Assembly (NCBI GenBank): GCA_900129595.1 | Contig: FQWG01000017.1 | Location: forward strand, 57,634 to 121,633 | Origin: Flavobacterium frigidimaris | GTDB lineage: Bacteria > Bacteroidota > Bacteroidia > Flavobacteriales > Flavobacteriaceae | Direction of reading: 5' to 3' | DNA: 64,000 bases | In this document: positions 35,975 through 44,362 of the stretch, in pieces | How positions within the stretch are numbered: position 1 is the stretch's first letter | Layout of the letters: each line of letters begins with the position of its first letter | Program-made: the position numbers and the translations under genes | Notes under the pieces: generated by a model | What the model saw: the letters and a program-made list of their open reading frames with translations, nothing else | Databases searched by the model: none | What the model was told of the DNA's origin: nothing

Positions 35975-38191
35975 ATGTTTAAAAACGTTAAAACAATTGT
36001 TGTTTTACTTTTGCTGAGCTCGATCGGTGTGAGTGCACAGAATAAAGTTCCTGTTTATCTGGATGATAAAAAGCCAATTAGTGAGCGTGTGGAAGATGCG
36101 CTGAAAAGAATGACAATCGATGAAAAAATTGCCATGATTCATGCGCAGTCTAAATTCAGTTCACCTGGTGTACCACGTTTGGGAATTCCTGAAAACTGGA
36201 TGACTGACGGACCACACGGAATTCGTACTGAAGTTTTATGGGACGAGTGGGATCAGGCAGGCTGGACAAATGACTCTTGTATCGCATTTCCGGCATTAAC
36301 TGCACTTTCTGCCACCTGGAACAAAGAGTTGTCTTCATTATATGGTAAATCTATTGGAGAAGAAGCTCGTTACCGCAACAAAAATGTATTGTTAGGACCT
36401 GGAGTTAATATCTACAGAACACCATTAAACGGTCGTAACTTCGAATATATGGGAGAAGATCCTTTCTTGGCTTCAAAAATGGTTGTTCCTTATATTAAAG
36501 GTGTACAAGCAAATGGAGTGGCCGCCTGCGTAAAACATTTCGCTTTAAACAATCAGGAAACAAAACGTAATTCTGTAAACGTAATCGTTGATGATCGTGC
36601 CTTGTACGAAATATATTTGCCGGCTTTTAAGGCTGCCGTTCAGGAAGGTGATGCATGGGCAATTATGGGTTCATACAACAAATACAAAGGACAGCAATGT
36701 TGCCACAACGAATTTTTATTGAATGATATTCTTCGCGGAGAATGGGGGTTCAAAGGTGTTGTAGTGTCAGATTGGGGTGGAGTTAATGATACAAAACAAG
36801 CCATTCATAACGGTTTAGACATGGAGTTTGGTTCCTGGACAAACGGACTTACAGAAGGTGCAAGCAACGCTTATGACAGTTATTATTTAGCAAAACCATA
36901 TTCGAATATGATCGCCAGAGGTCAGGTTGGAACTAAAGAACTGGACGAAAAAGTACGTCGTATTTTACGTTTGTCTTTCTTGACTACAATGGACAGAAAC
37001 AGACCTTTTGGTTCTTTTGGAACACAAGAGCATGCAGATGCTGGCCGTAAAATAGCCGAAGAAGGAATTGTACTGCTTCAGAACAACAATAATATTTTAC
37101 CGATCAATCTTTCTAAAACAAAGAAAATCGCTGTTATTGGAGAAAATGCCATCAAAATGATGACTGTTGGAGGAGGAAGTTCTTCGCTTAAAGCAAGATA
37201 CGAAATTACACCGCTTGAAGGGTTAAAGAAAAGAATAGGAAATCAGGCTGAAATCGTTTACGCTCGTGGTTATGTTGGAGACCCAACAAGTAACTATAAT
37301 GGAGTAGTGGCAAAAGTAAGTTTAGAAGACAAACGTTCTCCTGCAGAATTAACCGCTGAGGCCTTAAAAATAGCGAAAGACGCTGATATTGTTCTTTTTA
37401 TTGGAGGTTTGAATAAAAGTGATAATCAGGATGCTGAAGGACACGATCGTAAAGAACTAGGTTTGCCATACGGTCAGGATAAATTAATTAGTGATTTAGT
37501 TAAAGTAAATAAAAATGTAGTTTTCGTAAATATCTCAGGAAATGCTGTGGCTATGCCATGGGTAAAAGAAGTTCCGGGAATTGTACAAGGTTGGTTTTTA
37601 GGTACAGAAGCAGGAAACGCTTTAGCGAATGTTTTGGTTGGAGATGTAAATCCTTCCGGAAAATTATCTTTTACTTTCCCTGTAAAATTAGCAGATAACG
37701 GAGCTCATGCATTAGGAGAATTTCCTGGTGGAGACGAAGTAAAATACAACGAAAGTATTTTTGTTGGATACCGTTGGGCTGACAAACAAAAAGCAAAACC
37801 ATTATTCTCTTTTGGACACGGTTTAAGCTATACCACTTTTGCATACGGAAAAGTAACCGCTGACAAAAAACAAATGGCTGTTGGAGATCAGATTACATTC
37901 TCTGTAAAAGTTAAAAATACAGGATCAAGAGAAGGTTCAGAGGTAGTACAGCTTTATATCAGCGATTTGAAATCCTCATTACCACGTCCGATAAAAGAAC
38001 TAAAAGGATTTGAGAAAATAGCGCTAAAAGCCGGAGAAGAAAAAACAGTAACTTTTACAGTAGATAAAGCAGCATTGAGCTTTTTTGATGATAAAAAACA
38101 CGACTGGGTTGCTGAACCGGGAGCTTTTGAAGCGATCGTTGGAGCGTCTTCGACAGATATAAAATCTAAAGTGGGATTCTCACTTAAATAA
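35975..38191 (+). CDS. Glycoside hydrolase family 3 beta-glucosidase
   Basis: This 738-residue secreted enzyme has a signal peptide (MFKNVKTIVVLLLLSSIGVSAQ). The GH3 N-domain carries the nucleophile Asp266 in GFKGVVVSDWGGVNDT, plus GPHGIRTEV, KHFALNNQETKRN and IMGSYNKYKGQQCCHN. The GH3 C-domain (from about 380; GGLNKSDNQDAEGHDRKELGLP) is followed by the fibronectin III-like domain (about 645-735; VKNTGSREGSEVVQLYI). It probably releases glucose or other terminal beta-linked sugars in the periplasm. I start at the ATG before FKNVK rather than an earlier in-frame ATG that gives no better signal peptide. It follows a DUF6377 regulator. Confidence 0.95.
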   Translation: MFKNVKTIVVLLLLSSIGVSAQNKVPVYLDDKKPISERVEDALKRMTIDEKIAMIHAQSKFSSPGVPRLGIPENWMTDGPHGIRTEVLWDEWDQAGWTNDSCIAFPALTALSATWNKELSSLYGKSIGEEARYRNKNVLLGPGVNIYRTPLNGRNFEYMGEDPFLASKMVVPYIKGVQANGVAACVKHFALNNQETKRNSVNVIVDDRALYEIYLPAFKAAVQEGDAWAIMGSYNKYKGQQCCHNEFLLNDILRGEWGFKGVVVSDWGGVNDTKQAIHNGLDMEFGSWTNGLTEGASNAYDSYYLAKPYSNMIARGQVGTKELDEKVRRILRLSFLTTMDRNRPFGSFGTQEHADAGRKIAEEGIVLLQNNNNILPINLSKTKKIAVIGENAIKMMTVGGGSSSLKARYEITPLEGLKKRIGNQAEIVYARGYVGDPTSNYNGVVAKVSLEDKRSPAELTAEALKIAKDADIVLFIGGLNKSDNQDAEGHDRKELGLPYGQDKLISDLVKVNKNVVFVNISGNAVAMPWVKEVPGIVQGWFLGTEAGNALANVLVGDVNPSGKLSFTFPVKLADNGAHALGEFPGGDEVKYNESIFVGYRWADKQKAKPLFSFGHGLSYTTFAYGKVTADKKQMAVGDQITFSVKVKNTGSREGSEVVQLYISDLKSSLPRPIKELKGFEKIALKAGEEKTVTFTVDKAALSFFDDKKHDWVAEPGAFEAIVGASSTDIKSKVGFSLK

Positions 38192-38214
38192 TTTCATTAT
38201 TTCTAAATTGGTTG

Positions 38215-38255
38215 GTTTGTAAAGCTGCAAGTGTAAAAAGTTGCAGCTTTACTTT
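38215..38255 (+). terminator. Hairpin after the GH3 gene
   Basis: A perfect 12-bp stem, 38219-38230 with 38241-38252 (GTAAAGCTGCAA). The T tract is short (ACTTTTAT). Confidence 0.75.
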
Positions 38256-38442
38256 TATAACATACTTTTTGCCATTAAGAGATGGTAAAAAAAGAAGTCT
38301 TGTGTTTGCTAAGCCTAAAAAAAGGATTTTACCATTAAGATATTAAGTTTCATTAAGCGTTGTGTTGAATTAAAAATATTTATGCCAAAAGCTCAATCTC
38401 TTAATGGTTCAAAATAAAATATTAATTTTTAAATTAATTTAA

Positions 38443-39090
38443 ATGAAAGAAATTGTACTGAGTGCGATGGTTTTATTTTTAACGCAGAACCTTTCGGCGC
38501 AAAGCCTCAATAAAATGCAATGGTTTAACGAACCTGAAAAATGGGAAATTAAAAACAATGCCTTAATTATGAATGTTACCGCAAATAGTGACTATTGGCG
38601 TATTTCACATTACGGGTTTACGGTTGATGATGCACCGTTTTATTATACCACTTATGGAGGAGAATTTGAAGCCAAAGTAAAATTAACCGGTAACTACATT
38701 GCCCGTTTTGACCAAATGGGATTAATGCTCCGTATCGACGAGAAAAACTACATTAAAACAGGAGTCGAATTTGTTGACGGAAAATTTAATATAAGCACTG
38801 TTGTTACGCACGATAAAAGCGACTGGAGTGTGACTACTTTAGAAAAAGCACCGCCATTTGTATGGATCAAAGTAGTGAGAAGATTAGATGCTGTTGAGGT
38901 CTTCTTTTCGTATGACGATAAAAACTACATCATGACCAGAAATGCACCGTTGCAGGACAATACTCCGGTTATGGTAGGTTTGATGGCGGCATCACCGGAC
39001 GGAAAAGGTTTTGAGGTAAAATTCGAAAATTTCAAAGTAACACATTTGCCGGATCAACGCAGATTAGAGTGGCTTAAGAATCACCAATAA
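38443..39090 (+). CDS. DUF1349 concanavalin-like secreted protein
   Basis: This 215-residue protein has a signal peptide (about 1-20, ending LSAQS) and one jelly-roll domain of the DUF1349 type, seen in WFNEPEKWEIKNNALIMNVTANSDYWRISHYGFTVDDAPFYY, ARFDQMGLMLRIDEKNYIKTGVEFVDG and VMVGLMAASPDGKGFEVKFENFKV. Such domains bind or accommodate carbohydrates. The role is unknown, but its place after the GH3 gene points to a shared sugar theme. Its stop is followed at once by a tandem AATGTAA array. Confidence 0.85.
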   Translation: MKEIVLSAMVLFLTQNLSAQSLNKMQWFNEPEKWEIKNNALIMNVTANSDYWRISHYGFTVDDAPFYYTTYGGEFEAKVKLTGNYIARFDQMGLMLRIDEKNYIKTGVEFVDGKFNISTVVTHDKSDWSVTTLEKAPPFVWIKVVRRLDAVEVFFSYDDKNYIMTRNAPLQDNTPVMVGLMAASPDGKGFEVKFENFKVTHLPDQRRLEWLKNHQ

Positions 39091-39157
39091 ATGTAAAATG
39101 TAAAATGTAAAATGTAAAATGTAAAATGCAAAAAGTGAAATGTAAAAAATGAAATGA
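39090..39157. repeat. Tandem 7-bp repeat array (AATGTAA)
   Basis: Six near-perfect copies of AATGTAA(A), then degenerate copies (AAAGTGAAATG), start at the stop codon of the DUF1349 gene. The unit length is the same as in the 33.25-kb array though the word differs. Confidence 0.9.
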
Positions 39158-39253
39158 AAGATGTATATTGTCCCTTGTTTAAGTAATTAAATTTTGCATT
39201 TTGCAACACAACTTTCACAAAAAACAACTAACCTTTTAACCACCAAAAAAATT

Positions 39254-40399
39254 ATGAGTTCAATTTCTATTGACATTAAACCAAAAAAGCATTACGAAAT
39301 TCTAGACGGCCTGCGTGGAGTAGCAGCTCTTTTAGTTGTTATTTTTCACATTTTTGAAGCTTTTAACGAAGGAAGCCGATTCAAGCAAATTATGAATCAC
39401 GGTTATCTGGCTGTCGATTTCTTTTTTCTTTTATCAGGATTTGTTGTCGCGTATGCCTATGATGATCGCTGGGAAAAATTAAGCCAATGGGAATTTTACA
39501 AACGACGTTTGATCCGTTTGCAGCCCATGGTTATTATGGGAATGATTATTGGAGCCATCTTTTATTATTTTCAGGCATCGAATGTTTTTCCGCAAATAGC
39601 AGGAATGGAAGTCTGGAAAGTGATTTTAACGATGGTAATTGGATTTACATTGCTTCCAATTCCGCCATCAATGGAAATCAGGGGATGGGGCGAAATGCAT
39701 CCGCTTAACGGACCTGCATGGTCACTTTTTTTCGAATACATTGCCAATATTTTATACGCAGTATTATTTCGTAAATTTTCAAATAAAGTTTTAGGATTCT
39801 TTGTTTTAATATTTGCCGGAATGCTGATTAATTATACTGTTTTTGGACCTAAAGGAGACGTTATTGGTGGCTGGTCTTTAAACTTAGAACAAATGAATGT
39901 TGGTTTTACCCGTTTGTTATTTCCGTTTTTTGCAGGAATCTTACTTTCCCGTTTAGGGAAATTAATCCATATAAAAGGAGCTTTCTGGGTTTGCAGTATT
40001 ATGATTATTGTTCTGTTTTCGATTCCAAGAATTGGCGACGAGAACACATTATGGATGAATGGTTTGTATGAATCTATTGTGATTATTTTCTTATTTCCAT
40101 TAATCGTTGCTATTGGAGCAGGAGGAGAAATAAAAAATCCGGTTTCTCTTAAGATATGTAAAGCATTAGGAGATATTTCGTACCCAATTTATATCATACA
40201 CTATCCTTTGATTTATTGGTATATGGCGTGGGTAATTGATAATAAAGTTCCATTAAAAGACGGTTACGTCTTAGGAATCGGAGTTTTATTAGCCAGTATT
40301 ACAATAGCATATTTATGTTTGAAATTCTATGATGAACCAGTACGCAACTGGCTTCAGAAAAAGGTTCAAAGGAACAGAGGCACAGAGGCACAGAGGTAA
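39254..40399 (+). CDS. Acyltransferase family 3 membrane protein (OafA/YrhL-like)
   Basis: This 381-residue protein has about ten membrane helices and belongs to the acyltransferase-3 family, seen in ILDGLRGVAALLVVIFHIFEAF (with conserved His and Arg), HGYLAVDFFFLLSGFVVAYAYDDRW and PAWSLFFEYIANILYA. It would O-acylate cell-surface sugars or small molecules. I start at MSSISIDIK. The last 11 residues (VQRNRGTEAQR) are encoded by a degenerate heptamer repeat that begins in the gene (from 40365), so the repeat has extended or replaced the native C-terminus. Confidence 0.9.
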   Translation: MSSISIDIKPKKHYEILDGLRGVAALLVVIFHIFEAFNEGSRFKQIMNHGYLAVDFFFLLSGFVVAYAYDDRWEKLSQWEFYKRRLIRLQPMVIMGMIIGAIFYYFQASNVFPQIAGMEVWKVILTMVIGFTLLPIPPSMEIRGWGEMHPLNGPAWSLFFEYIANILYAVLFRKFSNKVLGFFVLIFAGMLINYTVFGPKGDVIGGWSLNLEQMNVGFTRLLFPFFAGILLSRLGKLIHIKGAFWVCSIMIIVLFSIPRIGDENTLWMNGLYESIVIIFLFPLIVAIGAGGEIKNPVSLKICKALGDISYPIYIIHYPLIYWYMAWVIDNKVPLKDGYVLGIGVLLASITIAYLCLKFYDEPVRNWLQKKVQRNRGTEAQR

Positions 40400-40582
40400 A
40401 AAAAATTGCAGACAAACTTTGCCCTTTTGCAGCTTTGAACCTGAAAAAATGAATTTCTAAATTTTGTTAATTTTTGATATTGAAAAAAAGGGATGAAACC
40501 ATAAAGTTTCATCCCTTTTGTATTGAGTCCAATTAAGAAAACTTTGTCTCTTTGTAACTCTGAACCTTTGTCCCTTTTTATA
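40368..40582. repeat. Two opposed heptamer-type arrays flanking a terminator
   Basis: Left side (40364-40398): AAAGGTTCAAAGGAACAGAGGCAC-type words. Right side (40540-40579): CTTTGTCTCTTTGTAACTCTGAACCTTTGTCCC-type words in inverse orientation. Between them lies an intrinsic terminator (40487-40519). The arms are imperfect complements. Confidence 0.65.
40487..40519. terminator. Terminator between the acyltransferase and nemA genes
   Basis: The 13-bp perfect arms 40487-40499 and 40506-40518 (AAAGGGATGAAAC) have A and T tracts on both sides, so it can serve both convergent genes. Confidence 0.85.
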
Positions 40583-40587
40583 AAAAC

Positions 40588-41694
40588 TTATTCTAAAATT
40601 AATGCTCCTAAAGCTTCTTTACTGAAACCTTTTAGTTCGTCTGTTTTACCTGCTTTAATTTTAGCCACCCAATTAGGATCAGAAAGAAGAGGTCTTCCAA
40701 CAGCGACTAAATCAAAATCACCCCTGTCGAAACGTCTGTTTAATTCTTCTAAAGAGGTTGGTTGAGAACTTTCTCCTGCAAATGCACCAAAGAAATCACC
40801 TGAAAGTCCAACAGAACCTACGGTAATTGTTGGCGCTCCTGTTACTTTTTTGGCCCATCCGGCGAAGTTCAAATCAGACTCTTCGAATTCAGGTTCCCAG
40901 AATCTGCGTTGCGAACAGTGCAAAATATCTACTCCGGCATCAACAAGAGGCGTAAGCCACGCTTCTAATTCCTGCGGATTATGAGCCAGTTTATAATTAT
41001 AATCAGAAGGTTTAAATTGAGAGAAACGCATGATAACAGCAAAATCATTACCTACCTGCTTTCTGATTTCTTTAACTACTTCAATAGCAAAACGGTTACG
41101 TTCAGGTAACGTTTTTCCACCGTAAATATCATCACGCAAATTGGTTTCAGCTCTAAAGAACTGGTCAATCAGATATCCGTGAGCACCGTGAATTTCGATC
41201 GTATCAAATCCCAGTCTTTTAGCATCAGCAGCCGCTTTTCCGAAAGCAATAATCGTGTCTTCGATATCTTTTTCAGACATGGCAACTCCATTTCTGAAAT
41301 CAGGTCGGTTTAATCCTGACGGCCCTTCAAAAGGAACCGGCGGAACCCATCCTGAGTGGTGATTGTCCATGATTCCCATATGCCAGATTTGTGGTCCCAT
41401 TTGACCTCCGGCAGCGTGAACTTCATCAATCACTTTTTTCCATCCGTTTAAGGCAGCATCGCCATAAAAATGCGGCACATTAGCATCGTTGGATGATGAA
41501 GCCCTGTCAATAACAGTTCCTTCAGATAATATTAAACCAACTTCACCTTCAGCTCTTTTTTGGTAGTAAGAAGCTACATCTTCAGTTGGAACTCCATTTG
41601 GAGAAAAGGAGCGCGTCATAGGCGCCATTACGATTCTATTTTTAAGATTTAACGTTTTTAAGTTAAATGGCGAAAACAGGTTGTTTGTACTCAT
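40588..41694 (-). CDS. nemA: Old yellow enzyme family alkene reductase
   Basis: This 368-residue FMN-dependent TIM-barrel ene-reductase reduces activated C=C bonds and nitro compounds (N-ethylmaleimide, maleate type). Signatures are LFSPFNLKTLNLKNRIVMAPMTRSFS, the active-site pair and Tyr in QIWHMGI and IHGAHGYLIDQFFR, and NFAGWAKKVTGAPTITVGSVG for FMN phosphate binding. It lies 6 bp after an ArsR-family repressor, so the operon is arsR-nemA, a common detoxification arrangement. Confidence 0.92.
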   Translation of the reverse strand: MSTNNLFSPFNLKTLNLKNRIVMAPMTRSFSPNGVPTEDVASYYQKRAEGEVGLILSEGTVIDRASSSNDANVPHFYGDAALNGWKKVIDEVHAAGGQMGPQIWHMGIMDNHHSGWVPPVPFEGPSGLNRPDFRNGVAMSEKDIEDTIIAFGKAAADAKRLGFDTIEIHGAHGYLIDQFFRAETNLRDDIYGGKTLPERNRFAIEVVKEIRKQVGNDFAVIMRFSQFKPSDYNYKLAHNPQELEAWLTPLVDAGVDILHCSQRRFWEPEFEESDLNFAGWAKKVTGAPTITVGSVGLSGDFFGAFAGESSQPTSLEELNRRFDRGDFDLVAVGRPLLSDPNWVAKIKAGKTDELKGFSKEALGALILE

Positions 41695-41700
41695 AGTAAT

Positions 41701-42003
41701 TTACAAATTAGATTTAATTAATTTACTAAGTGCTTCAAAGGCACCTTCGTTGCGTTTATAGTAAGTCCATTGTCCAACGCGTTTAGATTCAATAAATCCG
41801 GCACGTTGTAGAATAGATAAGTATTCAGAAACTGTAGATTGCGTTAAGCCGGCTTTGGCTTGTATCTGTCCCACACAAACTCCGTGTTCAAATCCGGCGT
41901 GTTGCAATTGATCCGGAAAGTTTATTTCAGGTTCCTTGAGCCATTCCAGCATTTGCAATCTGGACTTGTTAGAAAGTGCCTTAAAGATTTCTATATTTTC
42001 CAT
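41701..42003 (-). CDS. ArsR-family winged-helix repressor
   Basis: This 100-residue protein starts MENIEIFKALSNKSRLQMLEWLKEP and has the recognition helix in KAGLTQSTVSEYLSILQRAGFIESKRVGQWTYYKR. A single Cys-containing loop (HGVCVGQ, just before the HTH) might sense electrophiles or metals. It is the first gene of the arsR-nemA operon. The -7 element (minus strand, 42015-42008) ends four bases from the ATG, and a palindrome ATATCG-N8-CGATAT at 42013-42032 overlaps it. Autorepression is therefore likely. A longer reading frame to 42060 passes through the promoter and is rejected. Confidence 0.88.
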   Translation of the reverse strand: MENIEIFKALSNKSRLQMLEWLKEPEINFPDQLQHAGFEHGVCVGQIQAKAGLTQSTVSEYLSILQRAGFIESKRVGQWTYYKRNEGAFEALSKLIKSNL

Positions 42004-42007
42004 AGTG

Positions 42008-42032
42008 CAAATATATCGACTTTTCCCGATAT
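42008..42032 (-). promoter_or_regulatory. Promoter -7 and overlapping ArsR operator
   Basis: Minus-strand TATATTTG (42015-42008) overlaps the inverted repeat ATATCG (42013-42018) / CGATAT (42027-42032) with an 8-nt spacer. The layout is typical of ArsR-type autoregulation. Confidence 0.55.
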
Positions 42033-42120
42033 GCCAATTTAGAAGATGATTATTTAGCAAAAAATTAAGAGGAAGAAGAGGGAACTTCTACAAAATAGAG
42101 AAAGATTTAATAAAGAAATT

Positions 42121-42128
42121 TATATTTG
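42121..42128 (+). promoter_or_regulatory. -7 promoter element of the TlpA-like gene
   Basis: TATATTTG lies 44 nt before the chosen ATG. An earlier in-frame TTG (42137) would be within a few bases of the transcription start. Confidence 0.55.
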
Positions 42129-42172
42129 CTCGTAAATTGAAAAAGCCCCAGCTAAATAAACACAATCAAACT

Positions 42173-42667
42173 ATGAAAAAAACTGTACTCATTTTAGGAT
42201 TCTTATTTTGTTTTATAACGAGCTCAAATGCCCAGGTCGTAGGAACTGATGTTGGAGACATTGCTCCGGAAATTGATCTGCCGGATACAAAAGGAAATAA
42301 TATTGCCCTTTCTTCTTTGAGAGGAGAGTTGGTATTAATTGATTTCTGGGCATCATGGTGCGGACCTTGTATAAAAGAACAACCGGAATTAATAAAACTG
42401 AATAATACTTACACAGGTAAGTTCTCTATTTACAGTGTTTCAATGGATACTAAAAAAACACTATGGCTGGCCGCAATTGCAAAGCAAAAATTACCGTGGA
42501 CACAAGTAAGTGATTTAAAATATTGGAATTCTCCCGTTGTTGGCGATTATAAACTTCAATCAGTACCACTAAACTTTCTGATTGACAAAAACGGAATTAT
42601 CCTGGCCAAAAACATTCATGGAAATGCATTGAATGAAAAAATTAAAAGTTTACTGACTGTACAATAA
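42173..42667 (+). CDS. TlpA/ResA-type periplasmic thioredoxin-like oxidoreductase
   Basis: This 164-residue protein has a signal peptide (MKKTVLILGFLFCFITSSNAQ) and a thioredoxin fold of the AhpC/TSA-TlpA type. The CxxC active site is WCGPC (Cys63, Cys66), with GDIAPEIDLPDTKGNNIALSSLRG upstream and SVPLNFLIDKNG (cis-Pro) downstream. It acts on disulfides in the periplasm. The next gene, LprI-like and with its own signal peptide, follows after 78 bp. Confidence 0.92.
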   Translation: MKKTVLILGFLFCFITSSNAQVVGTDVGDIAPEIDLPDTKGNNIALSSLRGELVLIDFWASWCGPCIKEQPELIKLNNTYTGKFSIYSVSMDTKKTLWLAAIAKQKLPWTQVSDLKYWNSPVVGDYKLQSVPLNFLIDKNGIILAKNIHGNALNEKIKSLLTVQ

Positions 42668-42745
42668 ATATTGACACTAATCAAAACTTTAAGTATATTG
42701 CTGTTTCGAAATAAGCAAACCAATAATAAAATTTTAAAGGAAACC

Positions 42746-43150
42746 ATGATCCAAAAATCAATACTATTATTCTTTATTCTGTTTGCATTCAATTGTAATG
42801 CACAAACGATGGAAACAGTCAGTAAATTGAAAACTTCTTACCAAAAATGTGTTGACAGCGGAAGCGGAATGAAAAATTGCGCCATCGAGTATTACAATGA
42901 ATCTGATAGTTTAATGAATGTTGCCTACAGGAATTTGAAACTAAAATTAAGTTCTAAAGAGCAATCAAAATTGAAAAAAGAACAATTAGACTGGATAAAA
43001 AAACGTGATCTGTATTTCGAAAAGGTGTATTCTGATACTAAAAAAGAAGGACATTTTGTTGAGGGAAGCAGCGATTTTGATCTGGTCGTTTTTGACGAAA
43101 AAGCAAATTATATTTTTGCAAGAGTAAAAGAACTCATTAAAAAACTGTAA
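42746..43150 (+). CDS. LprI-family (DUF1311) secreted protein
   Basis: This 134-residue protein has a signal peptide (MIQKSILLFFILFAFNCNAQ) and the DUF1311/LprI pattern: two cysteines in YQKCVDSGSGMKNCAIEYYNESDSLMNVAYRNLKLKLSSKEQSKLKKEQLDWIKKRDLYFEKV, with the family's LxxxQxxWxxxRD signature. LprI of mycobacteria inhibits lysozyme; most members are uncharacterised. I start at MIQK, since the longer frame begins inside the upstream spacer with no signal peptide. Confidence 0.82.
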   Translation: MIQKSILLFFILFAFNCNAQTMETVSKLKTSYQKCVDSGSGMKNCAIEYYNESDSLMNVAYRNLKLKLSSKEQSKLKKEQLDWIKKRDLYFEKVYSDTKKEGHFVEGSSDFDLVVFDEKANYIFARVKELIKKL

Positions 43151-43176
43151 CATTGCTTTCAAAACAAAATTGATCA

Positions 43177-43656
43177 ATGGAATCAAAACTCAGTTTATCT
43201 GAATTTAGAGCGAGATTAACAAATAACACAGAAATTGGTTCTTTGAACGCACAATTAAATCTCTTTAGAATATTTCCCCGATTTGGAGGAATAAAGCCTT
43301 TCTATGGACTTTTTGATGATAAAAGCTTTCGTTTGACTTTGAATTCGCCAACATCACCAACCTATTTTGTATTAAGAGGAAAATATAAGAATGTTGATAA
43401 TGTGGTTAAAATAAGCTACATTATCGAACCCAACAGTAAGTTTCAGTTGCTGTGGGTAAGATTTTTTCCGATAGTATGTTTAATCGCAATTAATGTGTTT
43501 TTTCTTTTTTTTGGAAGAGGACTCAGGAAAGCATCTACAATTGTAAGTTTGTTTCTGCTGATTCTGATTTTCTATTCGAGATGGAAAGAGGAAAGAAAGT
43601 GGAAGAAATTAGAACAGAAATTCATCAGGATTTTTGAAATCAAAATAGGTTACTAA
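43177..43656 (+). CDS. Membrane protein of unknown function
   Basis: This 159-residue protein has a soluble N-terminal half (MESKLSLSEFRARLTNNTEIGSLN ... FRLTLNSPTSPTYFVLRGKYKNVDNVVKISYIIEPNSK), then two membrane helices (residues about 92-113 and 119-136) and a charged tail (RWKEERKWKKLEQKFIRIF). The layout resembles small PH-like or immunity-type membrane proteins, but no family was recognised. It begins 26 bp after the LprI-like gene and may share its transcript. A palindrome (43668-43700) follows its stop. Confidence 0.6.
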   Translation: MESKLSLSEFRARLTNNTEIGSLNAQLNLFRIFPRFGGIKPFYGLFDDKSFRLTLNSPTSPTYFVLRGKYKNVDNVVKISYIIEPNSKFQLLWVRFFPIVCLIAINVFFLFFGRGLRKASTIVSLFLLILIFYSRWKEERKWKKLEQKFIRIFEIKIGY

Positions 43657-43667
43657 TTATAGTGATC

Positions 43668-43700
43668 ATCTTTGTCAAAGTTTAAAACTTTGACAAAGAT
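43668..43700. repeat. Palindrome CTTTGTCAAAG-type, copy 2
   Basis: Arms ATCTTTGTCAAAGTTT and AAACTTTGACAAAGAT form a long palindrome sharing its core with 33395-33425. It lies directly after a stop codon, as the first copy lies just after an array. Confidence 0.8.
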
Positions 43701-43750
43701 TCATCAACATGATATCTGAAACAAAGAAAACCTGAAACAAATTAATAAAA

Positions 43751-44140
43751 TCAGTTCAATCTGTCTTCATGATTTCTCACACCGCCAAAACTATTCTTTA
43801 ATAATTCTCTGACCTGAAACTGTGTCTTGTTTCGGGTAATATTATCCCATTCTTTAAAATCAAAAATATGAATTTCTTTGGCATTTGGGTTGGTCACAAA
43901 CGAAAGCCTGGCAATTGAATATTTATAATATTTTAATTCGTGCGATATATGTCTATTCGGTACAACAACAAGGATCGTTTCCCATTTCAGGAAATCTGCT
44001 GCTGGCGGAATATCTTCTCTTCCATCTAAACCAAGTGAGTCAAAAAAAGCAATAATTTTTTGATCGTTTAGTTTGTCAATTTTTTGATCAATGCGCTTAA
44101 TAGTGTTAAGAAGCGTATTTTCGTCTTTAATAACACTCAT
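43751..44140 (-). CDS. Hypothetical protein, 129 residues
   Basis: A soluble protein starts MSVIKDENTLLNTIKRIDQKIDKLNDQKIIAFFDSLGLD. A predicted coiled N-terminal helix is followed by alternating strands (ETILVVVPNRHISHELKYYKYSIARLSFVT, KEIHIFDFKEWDNIT). It has no signal peptide or recognised family. The gene is isolated and convergent with the preceding membrane-protein gene. Support is the clean frame with normal codon usage. Confidence 0.6.
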   Translation of the reverse strand: MSVIKDENTLLNTIKRIDQKIDKLNDQKIIAFFDSLGLDGREDIPPAADFLKWETILVVVPNRHISHELKYYKYSIARLSFVTNPNAKEIHIFDFKEWDNITRNKTQFQVRELLKNSFGGVRNHEDRLN

Positions 44141-44362
44141 AATAATACTTTTTGTAGTTGAAATTCAAGATAAAATTACATTAAAAAGAGAATAATTTAA
44201 CACAGTATAGCCCGTAGAATGATTCTAAATTTTTTATAGTCTAATTTTCAGTTGTACTTACGAAAGGATATACCATCAGGTTTTGATAAAATACTATTAT
44301 TTTAATCAACCTGAAAGCAATATTTTTATGCATACTTGCTAACCGCTTACATTAACCGCATT

